Of a stretch of DNA of 64,000 nucleotides, positions 39,679 to 48,068 are shown piece by piece (the first letter of the stretch is position 1; every line of letters starts with the position of its first letter). The stretch is from the NCBI GenBank assembly GCA_019873685.1, contig JAIOAT010000015.1:1-64000 (forward strand). The letters are read 5' to 3'. Under the pieces are notes generated by a model. That model saw nothing but the letters and a program-made list of their open reading frames with translations. It searched no databases and had not been told where the DNA came from. Position numbers and translations under genes: made by a program. The stretch comes from Chloroflexota bacterium. GTDB taxonomy: Bacteria > Chloroflexota > Anaerolineae > Aggregatilineales > Ch27.

Positions 39679-39897
39679 ATGGGGGACAAACCGGCAGTGC
39701 GGCGGTTGATCGTGGCCATTGACCGGACGGCGTGCAAAGGCTGCACACGCTGCCTGGGCGTCCGCGCCTGCCCGACCGGCGCACTGGAGGATACCCGCCG
39801 GGGTCAGCCGCCGCGCTTTCATGCCGAGCGCTGCCAGGGTTGTCTGGAATGCGTGGCCGCCTGTCCGATTGGCGGGTTGCGACCTGCCGAAGTCTAG
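39679..39897 (+). CDS. Small ferredoxin with two 4Fe-4S motifs
   Basis: 72 residues, ATG preceded by GGGGAG. Cysteines 19, 22, 25, 31 (CKGCTRCLGVRACP) and 52, 55, 58, 62 (CQGCLECVAACP). The second motif has the standard spacing; in the first the last gap is five residues instead of three. It is an electron carrier of the bacterial two-cluster type. The stop overlaps the convergent ROK gene by 4 bases. It may serve the GltD-like protein encoded upstream, but that is a guess. Confidence 0.87.
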   Translation: MGDKPAVRRLIVAIDRTACKGCTRCLGVRACPTGALEDTRRGQPPRFHAERCQGCLECVAACPIGGLRPAEV

Positions 39898-40880
39898 CCG
39901 TTGTTGAACGTGGCCTGGGCCAGCATCGCGGCGCCCAGGACGCCGGCGTGATCGCCCAGCGTCGCCACCTCAATCCGCACTTTCTCAATATCCAGCCGGT
40001 TGATGAAATGCTGCTGGGCGGTCGCCCGGATGGTAGGCATCAGCCATTCCTCACAGGCTTCGATCAGCCCGCCGCCAAAGATGATCACCTCCGGATCGAT
40101 CAGGTTGGCGATCGACCCGGCCAGCAGACCCAGATAGTGAGCTGTCCGATACAGCACTTCCAGCACCAGCAGGTCGTTGGCTGCCGCCGCTTTGGCCAGC
40201 GCCCCGCTGCGGATGCGCCCCTCAGCGTCCATCAGATCGGTCAGGACAGTGCGCCGGCCAAAACGCATGGCCGCCCGCAGATCGCGCTCCAGCGCCGTGC
40301 GGCTGGCCAGCGCCTCGGCGCAGCCGCGCCGCCCGCAGCCGCAGACCGGCCCATCTGCCAGCAGGGTGATGTGCCCGATCTCGGCGGCGGAACCGCGCGC
40401 GCCGGTGTGCAGCTTGCCGTTCAGGATCAATGCGCCGCCAATGCCTGTGCCGGGGAAGATTCCGGCCACGCTGTGGCACCCTGCCCCGGCTCCCAGCGCA
40501 TATTCGCCAAAGGTGGCAACATCCACGTCATTGCCCACCACCACTGGCAGACCCAGCGCCTCCGAGAGCTTGCGCCCCAGCGGGACTTCGTCCCAGTGCA
40601 GCAGGTTGGGGGCAAAGCGCACCACGCCCGTCGCCGCCTCCACCACGCCCGGCGAGCCAATGCCCAGACCGGCGGCATCGTCCGGATCAATCTCGGCGGC
40701 TCTGGCCGCCTGCTGGACAGTCTCGACCACGCGGGCGATGACCACTTCCGGCCCTTCGCGGTCAGGCGTAGGGGACTTGGCCTCGCTGAGGATTTTGCCT
40801 TTGCGGGAGATCACAGCGGCCAGGATTTTGGTGCCGCCCAGGTCAACGCCGATGTAAGGCGCCTTGCCCTTCTTGCTCAT
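39894..40880 (-). CDS. ROK-family sugar kinase, glucokinase-like
   Basis: 328 residues from the ATG at 40880 (GAGGAG 6 bases upstream). N-terminal phosphate loop IGVDLGGTKILAAV; catalytic region VVGNDVDVATFGEY with the Asp; ROK zinc motif CGCGRRGCAEALAS; second phosphate loop FGGGLIEA. It phosphorylates glucose, N-acetylglucosamine or a related sugar. No helix-turn-helix is present, so it is a kinase, not a repressor. It lies 14 bases downstream of rsmG on the same strand. Confidence 0.9.
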   Translation of the reverse strand: MSKKGKAPYIGVDLGGTKILAAVISRKGKILSEAKSPTPDREGPEVVIARVVETVQQAARAAEIDPDDAAGLGIGSPGVVEAATGVVRFAPNLLHWDEVPLGRKLSEALGLPVVVGNDVDVATFGEYALGAGAGCHSVAGIFPGTGIGGALILNGKLHTGARGSAAEIGHITLLADGPVCGCGRRGCAEALASRTALERDLRAAMRFGRRTVLTDLMDAEGRIRSGALAKAAAANDLLVLEVLYRTAHYLGLLAGSIANLIDPEVIIFGGGLIEACEEWLMPTIRATAQQHFINRLDIEKVRIEVATLGDHAGVLGAAMLAQATFNNG

Positions 40881-40894
40881 AGGTGTCTCCTCGT

Positions 40895-41632
40895 TCACAA
40901 CGGCTTGCGAGCCGGGACGCCCGGTCGGCGGGGGTACTTGGCCGGGCTGGCGGCAATCTTGTCGATCACGACCAGATAGTGGGTTTCGGCGACTTCCGGC
41001 AGTTCAACCGGGATCAGCCGCTGCAACTCGCCGCCCAGCAAACGCAGGGCCGCCTGCGCCGCGCTGGCCTCCTGAGCGGCGCTTTCCCCCTTGAGCGCGA
41101 CCATCCGCCCACCGATCCGCAACAGCGGCAACAGATATTCCACCAGCACGGGCAAACGGGCCACCGCGCGGGCCAGGGCCACATCGTACTGCTCGCGGTG
41201 TTCCGGTTGCTGACCGATCTCCTCCGCCCGGCCATAAACCAGGCTGACATCGCGGATCGCCAGCCGTTCGAGCACATGCTGAAGGTACTCGATCTTCTTG
41301 CCGGTGGCCTCCACCAGGGTCAGGGCGATCTGCGGCTGGACAATGCGCAGCGGCAGACCGGGGAAGCCTGCCCCCGTCCCCACGTCGATAACCCGGCAAC
41401 CGGGTCGCAATTTGACCGCCCGCAGGACGGAGAGGGAATCAAGGAAATGGCGGATCTCAATCGCCTCCGGTTCAGTGATGGCCGTCAGGTTGACCCGCTC
41501 ATTCCAGGCCACCAGCTCCCCGGCCATGATCCGGAAGGCTCGTTGTTGCTCTGCCGTCAGTTCCAGGCCGAACAACGTCCGGGCATGGGCCGGCAGCCGG
41601 CTCAGGTGTATCTCTCGCGTGTGTCCATCCAC
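40895..41632 (-). CDS. rsmG: 16S rRNA m7G527 methyltransferase
   Basis: 245 residues from a GTG with GGGGA about 9 bases upstream. RsmG methylates G527 of 16S rRNA. The SAM-binding loop VIDVGTGAGFPGLPLRI near residue 90 and the preceding NLTAITEPEAIEIRHFLDSL are diagnostic; LARAVARLPVL and MVALKGE follow. A gidA/mnmG neighbour, common elsewhere, is absent here. It forms a pair with the ROK gene. Confidence 0.95.
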   Translation of the reverse strand: MDGHTREIHLSRLPAHARTLFGLELTAEQQRAFRIMAGELVAWNERVNLTAITEPEAIEIRHFLDSLSVLRAVKLRPGCRVIDVGTGAGFPGLPLRIVQPQIALTLVEATGKKIEYLQHVLERLAIRDVSLVYGRAEEIGQQPEHREQYDVALARAVARLPVLVEYLLPLLRIGGRMVALKGESAAQEASAAQAALRLLGGELQRLIPVELPEVAETHYLVVIDKIAASPAKYPRRPGVPARKPL

Positions 41633-41756
41633 GGTAGTTGGTCCCCGGCCCCACCGCCGTGCACGGTTCCGGCCCTCAGCTGAAGAAAATCGCCCTTGCT
41701 TTTGTGTACGAATTCAGCTACTGTAGTCTGGTTTAATGATATGGATAACGCCCCGC

Positions 41757-42008
41757 TCACCCCACCGGCATCCGGAAAACCCAGTGGTTTTGCAGGGTGC
41801 CATCTGGCAGGCTGATGGCCGTGTGCGCCATCGGCTCAAAGCCATCGAAGAGCACCGCGCCGATGAGCTGCACGGCATCATCCTCCGGCGTAAACGGAAG
41901 CTGGTAAGCAGCCGCATCTTCCCCCGGCTGGCCGAGCGGGCGGTAGAGATTAGCCTTGACGAGAACACCATTCCGTTCGACAATCTCAAGAATTTCCCAG
42001 CGTGTCAT
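41757..42008 (-). CDS. Small hypothetical protein
   Basis: 83 residues from the ATG at 42008, with GAGGG 7 bases upstream; the longer open frame upstream to 42281 overlaps the RNase J gene and is dismissed. The sequence contains VLVKANLYRPLG and LPDGTLQNHWVFRMPVG. I recognise no family. It is divergent from RNase J. Confidence 0.65.
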   Translation of the reverse strand: MTRWEILEIVERNGVLVKANLYRPLGQPGEDAAAYQLPFTPEDDAVQLIGAVLFDGFEPMAHTAISLPDGTLQNHWVFRMPVG

Positions 42009-42186
42009 GGCCCGGCCCTCTATAAGATGAGCGCACCAGCCCGTCGCGCCTTTAAGTATGCCATGCCGGGGGCCTGATTGCCAATCACGCCGGGGCCGTC
42101 CGCCGCCGCGTGAGGGCCGAGAAACAAGATTACTTTGCCGCCTTTGTTTATGAGAACCGCAATGTTTAGCTATTCTGGAGATCGTA

Positions 42187-43848
42187 ATGAGCACCAAACT
42201 ACGGATCATCCCCCTGGGAGGCCTGGGGGAGATCGGCAAGAACATGATGGCCATCGAATATGGAACCGACGCCATCATCATCGACGCGGGCCTGATGTTC
42301 CCCCAGAACGATATGCTGGGGATTGACTACATCATCCCCGATTTTCAGTACCTGACCGAACGGACTGACCTGAACATCCTGGCTATCCTGATCACGCACG
42401 GCCACGAAGACCATACCGGCGCGATCACCCACGTGCTGGAGGCTTTCCCCAGCGCGCCAGTCTACGCCACCCGTCTGACCGCCGGCCTGCTGGAGGTCAA
42501 GCTCAAGCAGAACCGCAACCTGAATCACATCCGGCCGCAGGTCTTCCGGGCGGGCGACCAGTTCACTATCGGCCCGTTCAAGGTGGAAACCTTCCACCAG
42601 ACGCACAGCATTCCCGACTGCGTCGGCTTTGCCATCACCACGCCGGTCGGCCTGCTGATCCACACCGGCGACTTCAAGTTTGACCACACGCCAACCGACG
42701 GCTGGGCGCCCGACTTTGGCCGTATCGCGGAGTTTTCCCGGCGCGGCGTATTAGCCCTGATGAGCGATAGCACCAACGCCGACCGCCATGGCTGGACACC
42801 TTCCGAGAGCACGCTGGACGATGGCTTTGAGCGCGTCTTCCGGGGGGCGCAGGGGCGCATCCTGGTGGCGACCTTCGCTTCCCACATCAGCCGCATCCAG
42901 CAGGTAGCTCGCGTGGCCATGCGTCACGGGCGCAAGATCGCCGTGACCGGCTACAGCATGATCGAGAACATCAAGATGGCCACTAACCTGGGCTATGTGG
43001 ACCTGCCGCCGGAGCTGTTCGTGCCGCTGGATCAGATCAAGCGCATGCCAGCCAACCAGGTTCTCATCCTGTCCACCGGCACACAGGGCGAGCCTTCGGC
43101 GGTGCTCAGCCGTCTGGCCCAGGGGCGCCACCGCCAGCTGGACATCGAGCCGGGGGATACCGTGATCATGTCCGCCCACGTCATCCCCGGCAACGAGGAG
43201 ATGGTCAGCCGCACGATCAACAAGCTGATCCAGCGCGGCGCCCATGTCTTCTACCATCCGGTGGAACAGGTGCACGTTTCCGGCCACGCCAGCCGGGAAG
43301 AACTCAAGCTGATGATCAACCTGGTGCGCCCGGAGCACTTCATCCCCATTCACGGGGAGCTACGCCACCTGACTCAGCACGGCCTGCTGGCCGAATCGCT
43401 GGGCATCCCCCGCGAGAAGATCGCGGTGGTGGAAAACGGGATGGTGATCGAGTTCGACCACAGCGGGCAGATGACGATTGGCGAGCGCGTGCCCGGTCGC
43501 TATGTCTTTGTGGATGGCGCGGGCGTGGGCGATATCGGCCCGGCGGTGCTGCGCGACCGCGAGATCCTGGCGCGGGACGGCTTTGTCCTGGTCATTGTCA
43601 CCATCGACAGCGAAACGGGCGAGTTGCTGGCCGAGCCGGAGATCATCTCGCGCGGGTTCGTGTACCTGCCCGACGCTGAAGAGCTATTCGCTGAGGCGCG
43701 CCATCGCATCCGCCAGGTGCTGCAGGAATCCAACGGCCAGACCAGCATGCGCAAGCGCACGGAGCGGGTGGAAAACGCGCTGAAGTACATCTTCCAGCAG
43801 GAAACCAAGCGCCGGCCGATGGTCTTCGTCCACCTGAACGCGATCTAG
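42187..43848 (+). CDS. rnj: Ribonuclease J
   Basis: 553 residues, ATG with GGAG 7 bases upstream. The metallo-beta-lactamase motif THGHEDHTGA binds the two zinc ions, and the beta-CASP core follows (MSDSTNADRHGWTPSE, ILSTGTQGEP, VSGHASREELK, HGELRHL). RNase J degrades and matures mRNA and rRNA by endo- and 5'-exonuclease action, the Gram-positive-type counterpart of RNase E. The C-terminal domain is complete, ending in KRRPMVFVHLNAI. Transcribed alone. Confidence 0.96.
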   Translation: MSTKLRIIPLGGLGEIGKNMMAIEYGTDAIIIDAGLMFPQNDMLGIDYIIPDFQYLTERTDLNILAILITHGHEDHTGAITHVLEAFPSAPVYATRLTAGLLEVKLKQNRNLNHIRPQVFRAGDQFTIGPFKVETFHQTHSIPDCVGFAITTPVGLLIHTGDFKFDHTPTDGWAPDFGRIAEFSRRGVLALMSDSTNADRHGWTPSESTLDDGFERVFRGAQGRILVATFASHISRIQQVARVAMRHGRKIAVTGYSMIENIKMATNLGYVDLPPELFVPLDQIKRMPANQVLILSTGTQGEPSAVLSRLAQGRHRQLDIEPGDTVIMSAHVIPGNEEMVSRTINKLIQRGAHVFYHPVEQVHVSGHASREELKLMINLVRPEHFIPIHGELRHLTQHGLLAESLGIPREKIAVVENGMVIEFDHSGQMTIGERVPGRYVFVDGAGVGDIGPAVLRDREILARDGFVLVIVTIDSETGELLAEPEIISRGFVYLPDAEELFAEARHRIRQVLQESNGQTSMRKRTERVENALKYIFQQETKRRPMVFVHLNAI

Positions 43849-43942
43849 ACGGCGTGAAAAATTCATGAAAAACGACCCTGCCGGTGGGCTGACGTCTTGT
43901 CGGGCCGCCCGGCAGGCAGTACGATGAAAGTATCATATGCAG

Positions 43943-43993
43943 GAGACAGCCTTCCTGCCGCCTTGTTCATCACCCAGGCGGGGAGGCTGTCTC
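43943..43993 (+). terminator. Long hairpin after RNase J
   Basis: GAGACAGCC at 43943-43951 pairs with GGCTGTCTC at 43985-43993, with further pairing inside (CCGCCT with AGGCGG). A second hairpin (43882-43917, CTGCCGG arms) precedes it. The T-run that follows is short (TGTTTCTG), so it may be a terminator or an mRNA 3'-end stabiliser. Confidence 0.5.
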
Positions 43994-44035
43994 TGTTTCT
44001 GGGGCGAGGGCTGAAATACCGCAGCAAAAGGAGAC

Positions 44036-45739
44036 TCACTCCGGAACAACGGTCTGCAGCTCCCGCATCAGTGTGCGGCGGCGGCGATACTTTTCGCGCA
44101 GTTCTTTGACAATCTCCCTCACACGCCCTTCCTGGCCCATGCCCTGCATCCGCTGCAGATATTCGCGGATTTGCACGTAGGCGGAATGGTTCACCTGGTT
44201 GGCCGCCAGTCCTGCGATTTGCTTCTCATACTCCCGGCCGACTTCAACCGGAAAATGCGGTTCCAGCAGCTCCAGATATCTGTCGAGACTATGGCATCCG
44301 GTGCTCTGTACCCACGCAAGCAGCTGAGGCCACATCTCCTCACGCACATAAATCTCGGCAAGCAGTGTCGGTAGACACTGTGGACGCTGGCTTTGCTCAA
44401 TCACGGTGCTACGAAATGACGGCCACGTCTCGGGTGCTATGCGTTGCTTGAGAAGATCGAAATAGGAAAACTCTCCGGTGGTCAGGAAAAGAACTGTGGC
44501 CAGTCGGATGATCTCCTCTTGTTCGCCTTCCTGAATGGCGATCTTCAGGAGAACATGGTTGAAGTAAGTGTGGTTGCTCAGCCGATCCACTGGCCTTTTC
44601 AATACCCATTCCCGGCTCACCTTCTTGGCCTCGTCCAGACACCCCGCGCCGAGATAGTATTCAACAAGCCGCCGCCTGAAATCCGGTGATTCAGCGCGGT
44701 CCAACATGAACTGCTCTGCCGCAGCGGAGCCATCCAGCCGCTCGATGACTGCCAGTTTGATCTCGTCGGCAGATTTGCGCCGGTAATACCCAAGGTTAGA
44801 ACCCGCGTATCCATGTGGCAGCTTCTCAGCCATCTGGTCAAGTGCACTGAAAACTCGCTGGCGTTCATCCGGCGTAACCACCATATCTGCGGCAAGCCGG
44901 ATAAGCTCCCACTCCCAGTCCCAACCACTCAACTGATCAGAAGGCGCCTTCTGCAGGCAGTAGTCGAAGAGCGCGGCACGATCCCGCACCGGTAGGCTCG
45001 GATAGACTGCTTTCAGACCTGACAGAGCGTAGCTGATACAACCACTCAGATCGCCACTGGAGTCATCCGCATACCCCAGCGCCGGGATCACCGTCTCAAG
45101 CACAGCCTGAAAGATATCCATTGCCCGGTCAGGCTCTTTGCCAACAGCCTTGTAGCCTTCCGCCAGGATTTTCCAAATGCGTTTGCCTGCTTCTATAGCG
45201 CCCTGGTAATCGATAAAACCCCGCCTGTGCTGGCCGCTGTCCAATGCCTGTTTGACCATCTCGACATAGGCTGCTTTGCCCTGCCCGACTGCCTCGAAGC
45301 GCAACAGCAACAGGTTAGTCAGGTGTCGATCGGCCTGAGCCAGCCCGAGAATCACGTCGAGAAGTTCCTCACGGGAGACATGAGCCAGCGCTTCCTGAAG
45401 CGTCTGGTGGCGTGTCGTGCGGCCTTTAGGTTGTTCTTCCAGCACTGGCACTGAATCCTCACGGTTGGCCGATCCCGCGGCCAGCGCATACAGCACAGCC
45501 GTCACATGCTTGCATACCGGTCCCCATTCATACGGGCAGGTGCAGGTGCTCCGCAATTCGCCATCAGCATATTGCAGGACCTCAACGTCGTAGAGCTCGG
45601 CTCCTACAACCCGGGCATTCCAGACACCGGTTGCGCTCTCTCGCAAATCCATTACTTGGTGGTTCTCAAAACACTCCTTACCCCGCTTGAGAATAACGGC
45701 ATCAATCTCGCTCTCGAAATTGGCCAACGTGAGTGACAT
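44036..45739 (-). CDS. SWIM zinc-finger protein with long helical repeat region
   Basis: 567 residues. The SWIM motif CTCPYEWGPVCKH (C-x-C-xn-C-x-H, about residues 65-77) follows a short N-terminal region starting TLANFESEIDAVILKRGKECFE. The remaining 450 residues are alpha-helical and TPR-like, with no catalytic motif. SWIM proteins bind nucleic acid or protein; many bacterial examples lie beside SNF2 helicases, but none is here. By eye the gene is clearly lower in GC (near 52-54%) than its neighbours, which suggests transfer. Its start has a weak ribosome site. Confidence 0.85.
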   Translation of the reverse strand: MSLTLANFESEIDAVILKRGKECFENHQVMDLRESATGVWNARVVGAELYDVEVLQYADGELRSTCTCPYEWGPVCKHVTAVLYALAAGSANREDSVPVLEEQPKGRTTRHQTLQEALAHVSREELLDVILGLAQADRHLTNLLLLRFEAVGQGKAAYVEMVKQALDSGQHRRGFIDYQGAIEAGKRIWKILAEGYKAVGKEPDRAMDIFQAVLETVIPALGYADDSSGDLSGCISYALSGLKAVYPSLPVRDRAALFDYCLQKAPSDQLSGWDWEWELIRLAADMVVTPDERQRVFSALDQMAEKLPHGYAGSNLGYYRRKSADEIKLAVIERLDGSAAAEQFMLDRAESPDFRRRLVEYYLGAGCLDEAKKVSREWVLKRPVDRLSNHTYFNHVLLKIAIQEGEQEEIIRLATVLFLTTGEFSYFDLLKQRIAPETWPSFRSTVIEQSQRPQCLPTLLAEIYVREEMWPQLLAWVQSTGCHSLDRYLELLEPHFPVEVGREYEKQIAGLAANQVNHSAYVQIREYLQRMQGMGQEGRVREIVKELREKYRRRRTLMRELQTVVPE

Positions 45740-45809
45740 ATTGAGCGTGCCCTTGCACTAACTTTTGACGACGGCTTCCATCATCACTGTACACCAGACT
45801 CAGCGCAGC

Positions 45810-45844
45810 AAAAAAAGCCGCCGGGATACCCATGAACCCGGCGG
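45810..45844 (-). terminator. Terminator of the epimerase gene
   Basis: On the minus strand an 8-bp stem (CCGCCGGG at 45818-45825 with CCCGGCGG at 45837-45844) is followed by seven T. It lies 25 bases past the stop. Confidence 0.9.
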
Positions 45845-45869
45845 AGGCGCATGCTCCAGTTCAATCCCC

Positions 45870-46841
45870 CTACTCCTGATGATCGCGCATGTAGTCTACG
45901 ATCTGGTCGATCGTCTGGTCGAGATCAGTGGTCGGCTCCCAGCCCACATAGCGCTTGATCTTGCGGATGTCCGGCACGCGGCGGCGCATGTCCTCAAAGC
46001 CGGGCTTGTACGCCTGCTCGTAGGGCACCAGCTGAATCTCCGAACTGCTGCCCGTCCGGGCGATCACCCGCCTGGCCAGGTCCAGGATCGTGATCTCCTC
46101 GTTGTTGCCAATGTTGAAGACCTCGCCCACCGCCTCCGGGCACTGGCTCAGGCGGTGGATGGCGTCCACCACATCCTTGACGTTGCAGAAGCAGCGCGTC
46201 TGCTGGCCGTCGCCGAAGACCTGCAGCGGCTCGTTCCTGAGCGCCCAGCCGACAAAGCGCGGCAGCACCATGCCGTAATGCCCCATCTGGCGCGGGCCGA
46301 CCGTGTTGAACAGCCGGAAGGGGATCACCGGGAGGCCGATCTCCTGGTAGTAGGCCAGGCCCAGGAATTCGTCCAGGGCCTTGCTGGCCGCATAGCTCCA
46401 GCGACTCTTGGTCGTCGGGCCAAGCAGACGGTCGTCATCCTCGCTGAAAGGCACCTTGACACCTTTGCCATAGACTTCGCTGGTGCTGGCGATCAGCACC
46501 TTGCGCCGGTAGCGGCGAGCCGTACGCAGCACGATCTGCGTGCCATCCACGTTGACCTCGATCGTATCGATCGGGTGGGAAACGATGGAAAACACGCCTA
46601 CCGCCGCGGCCAGATGGAAGATGACGTCGCATTCGCTGACCAGCCGGTCGAGCACGGTCAGGTTGCGGATGTCCTCAATGGCGTAGCGAAAGCGCGGGTG
46701 GCCTTCCAGGTGGGCGATGTTCTCAAAGCGACCGGTGGAAAGGTTGTCGATGATGGTGACGTCATCGCCCAGGGAGAGCAGGTGTTCAGCCAGATGGCTG
46801 CCAATGAACCCGGCCCCGCCCGTGATCAGCGCACGCGTCAT
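45870..46841 (-). CDS. NAD-dependent sugar-nucleotide epimerase/dehydratase
   Basis: 323 residues, ATG with GAGG 7 bases upstream. An extended short-chain dehydrogenase: ITGGAGFIGSHL binds NAD, STSEVYG carries the catalytic Thr/Ser, and YAASK is the YxxxK active site. FRLFNTVGPRQ and QTRCFCNVKDVVDAI follow the pattern of UDP-glucose 4-epimerase and UDP-glucuronate decarboxylase. It makes activated sugars for surface polysaccharide; several glycosyltransferases lie in the window, but none is adjacent. The exact product is not decidable. Confidence 0.88.
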   Translation of the reverse strand: MTRALITGGAGFIGSHLAEHLLSLGDDVTIIDNLSTGRFENIAHLEGHPRFRYAIEDIRNLTVLDRLVSECDVIFHLAAAVGVFSIVSHPIDTIEVNVDGTQIVLRTARRYRRKVLIASTSEVYGKGVKVPFSEDDDRLLGPTTKSRWSYAASKALDEFLGLAYYQEIGLPVIPFRLFNTVGPRQMGHYGMVLPRFVGWALRNEPLQVFGDGQQTRCFCNVKDVVDAIHRLSQCPEAVGEVFNIGNNEEITILDLARRVIARTGSSSEIQLVPYEQAYKPGFEDMRRRVPDIRKIKRYVGWEPTTDLDQTIDQIVDYMRDHQE

Positions 46842-46926
46842 GGTGCATCCTCGTTTCTGTGGAAGTCCCTGCCTGCTGGCGGGGAATTATAACGCGCATC
46901 CCGCCGGGCGCAGGCAATTAAGAAAG

Positions 46927-47031
46927 AGGCCGGGAGACCGGGAAGTCAGGAGGCCGGGAGAGCAAGAAGCCGGGAGGTCAGGAGACCGGGAGGCCGGGAA
47001 GTCAGGAGGCCGGGAGGCGAGGAGACCGGAG
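46927..47031. repeat. GGGAGRCC-type tandem repeat patch
   Basis: About 105 bases built from variants of GGCCGGGAG, GACCGGGAG and GTCAGGAG. An exact 23-base unit occurs at 46938-46960 and again at 46994-47016. The 300-base gap 46842-47141 otherwise holds only a weak promoter (TACAAT at 47102). The same units recur at 32097 and 36118. Confidence 0.8.
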
Positions 47032-47141
47032 ACAAACGTCAAGGGGTAAAGACCGGCTGGTCGGGAGACCATCCGTTAGAGCGCCGCCCAGGGGGATTCG
47101 GTACAATGGGGGGCGTTCGCCCTGATTGGCCCAGTATTGCC

Positions 47142-47957
47142 ATGCCTGAATCGGTCATCCACCTCGAGAATGTAACCTTCGCTTACCCGCCGGTGCTGCT
47201 GGATGGTGAGCCGCTGCGTGTCCTGCGCGGCGTGACGCTGGACGTGCCGGCGGGGCAGTTTGTCGGCGTGATCGGCCCCAATGGCGTCGGCAAGACTACC
47301 CTGCTGCTGATCCTGGCCGGGCTGGCCCCCCGCCTGACCAAAGGACGGCTTTCCGGCGTAGTAGAGGTGCGTGGGCGCACCAGCATGGTGTTCCAGGAAC
47401 CGGAAGGGCAGCTCTTTAACCCGACCGTCGAGGCTGAAGTAGCATGGGGCATGGAGAACCTGGGCCTGCCCATCGACGAGATCGAGCGCCGGCTGGACTG
47501 GGCGCTGCGGGCGATGGACATTGCTAACCTGCGCACTGCCGCGCCGGGGGCGCTTTCCGGCGGCCAGCAGAAGCGCGTGGCGCTGGCAGCAGCCCTGGCC
47601 ATGCAACCGGATATTCTCCTCCTGGACGAGCCGACCTCCGGCCTGGACCCGGTCGGCCAACAGGAAGTGCTGGAAGCCCTGGAAGACCTGCGTCGCGCCT
47701 ACCCGGTGACGGTGATCCTGGTGGAAAACGACGCGGAGACGGTAGTCCGCTTTGCCGAGCGCGTGCTGGTGCTCCACGAGGGGCGCATCGTCCGCGATGC
47801 ACCCCCGGCGACCATCTTCCGCGAGATCGCCTTTCTGGACGAGATCGGCGCGCCGGTTCCCCCGGCGGCGCGGCTGGCGTCCATGCTCCGTGAGGCCGGA
47901 CTGGAGATCGACTTCCTGACGCTGGAAGAAGCGATTGCCGCTCTTCGCCGCACCTGA
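47142..47957 (+). CDS. ECF-type ABC transporter ATPase, orphan
   Basis: 271 residues from the ATG at 47142 (no clear ribosome site). Walker A GPNGVGKTT, Q-loop MVFQEPEGQLFNPTVEAEVAWG, signature LSGGQQKRVALA, Walker B ILLLDEPTSGLDP. The segment AEVAWGMENLGLP is typical of EcfA-type ATPases that power vitamin and metal uptake with EcfT and a substrate protein. Neither is encoded next to it. The C-terminal 40 residues form a small extra region after GRIVRDAPPATIF. Confidence 0.88.
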   Translation: MPESVIHLENVTFAYPPVLLDGEPLRVLRGVTLDVPAGQFVGVIGPNGVGKTTLLLILAGLAPRLTKGRLSGVVEVRGRTSMVFQEPEGQLFNPTVEAEVAWGMENLGLPIDEIERRLDWALRAMDIANLRTAAPGALSGGQQKRVALAAALAMQPDILLLDEPTSGLDPVGQQEVLEALEDLRRAYPVTVILVENDAETVVRFAERVLVLHEGRIVRDAPPATIFREIAFLDEIGAPVPPAARLASMLREAGLEIDFLTLEEAIAALRRT

Positions 47958-47997
47958 GGAGTCGCGCCCAGGCGCCCCATGCCCCGTGTGGCCAGAA

Positions 47998-48027
47998 TTG
48001 ACCATTCCGCGCGCCCGGTGCTATGAT
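47998..48027 (+). promoter_or_regulatory. Promoter of the anchored-protein gene at 48069
   Basis: TTGACC, 18 bases, then TATGAT with an extended TGC just before it. One of the best promoters in the window. Predicted start near 48034. Confidence 0.75.
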
Positions 48028-48068
48028 CCGCAGCACGACAGGCGAGTTCTCACCTCAGGAGCAGGGCC

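Noticed and set aside
42009-42281. N-terminal extension of the 83-residue protein
   Set aside because: It would run through the RNase J start; the ATG at 42008 has a good ribosome site.
46927-47031. Repeat patch read as a CRISPR array or as a coding repeat (RREVRRPGEQEAG-like)
   Set aside because: Units are too short, irregular and without unique spacers, and the frames have no start signal or conserved partner.
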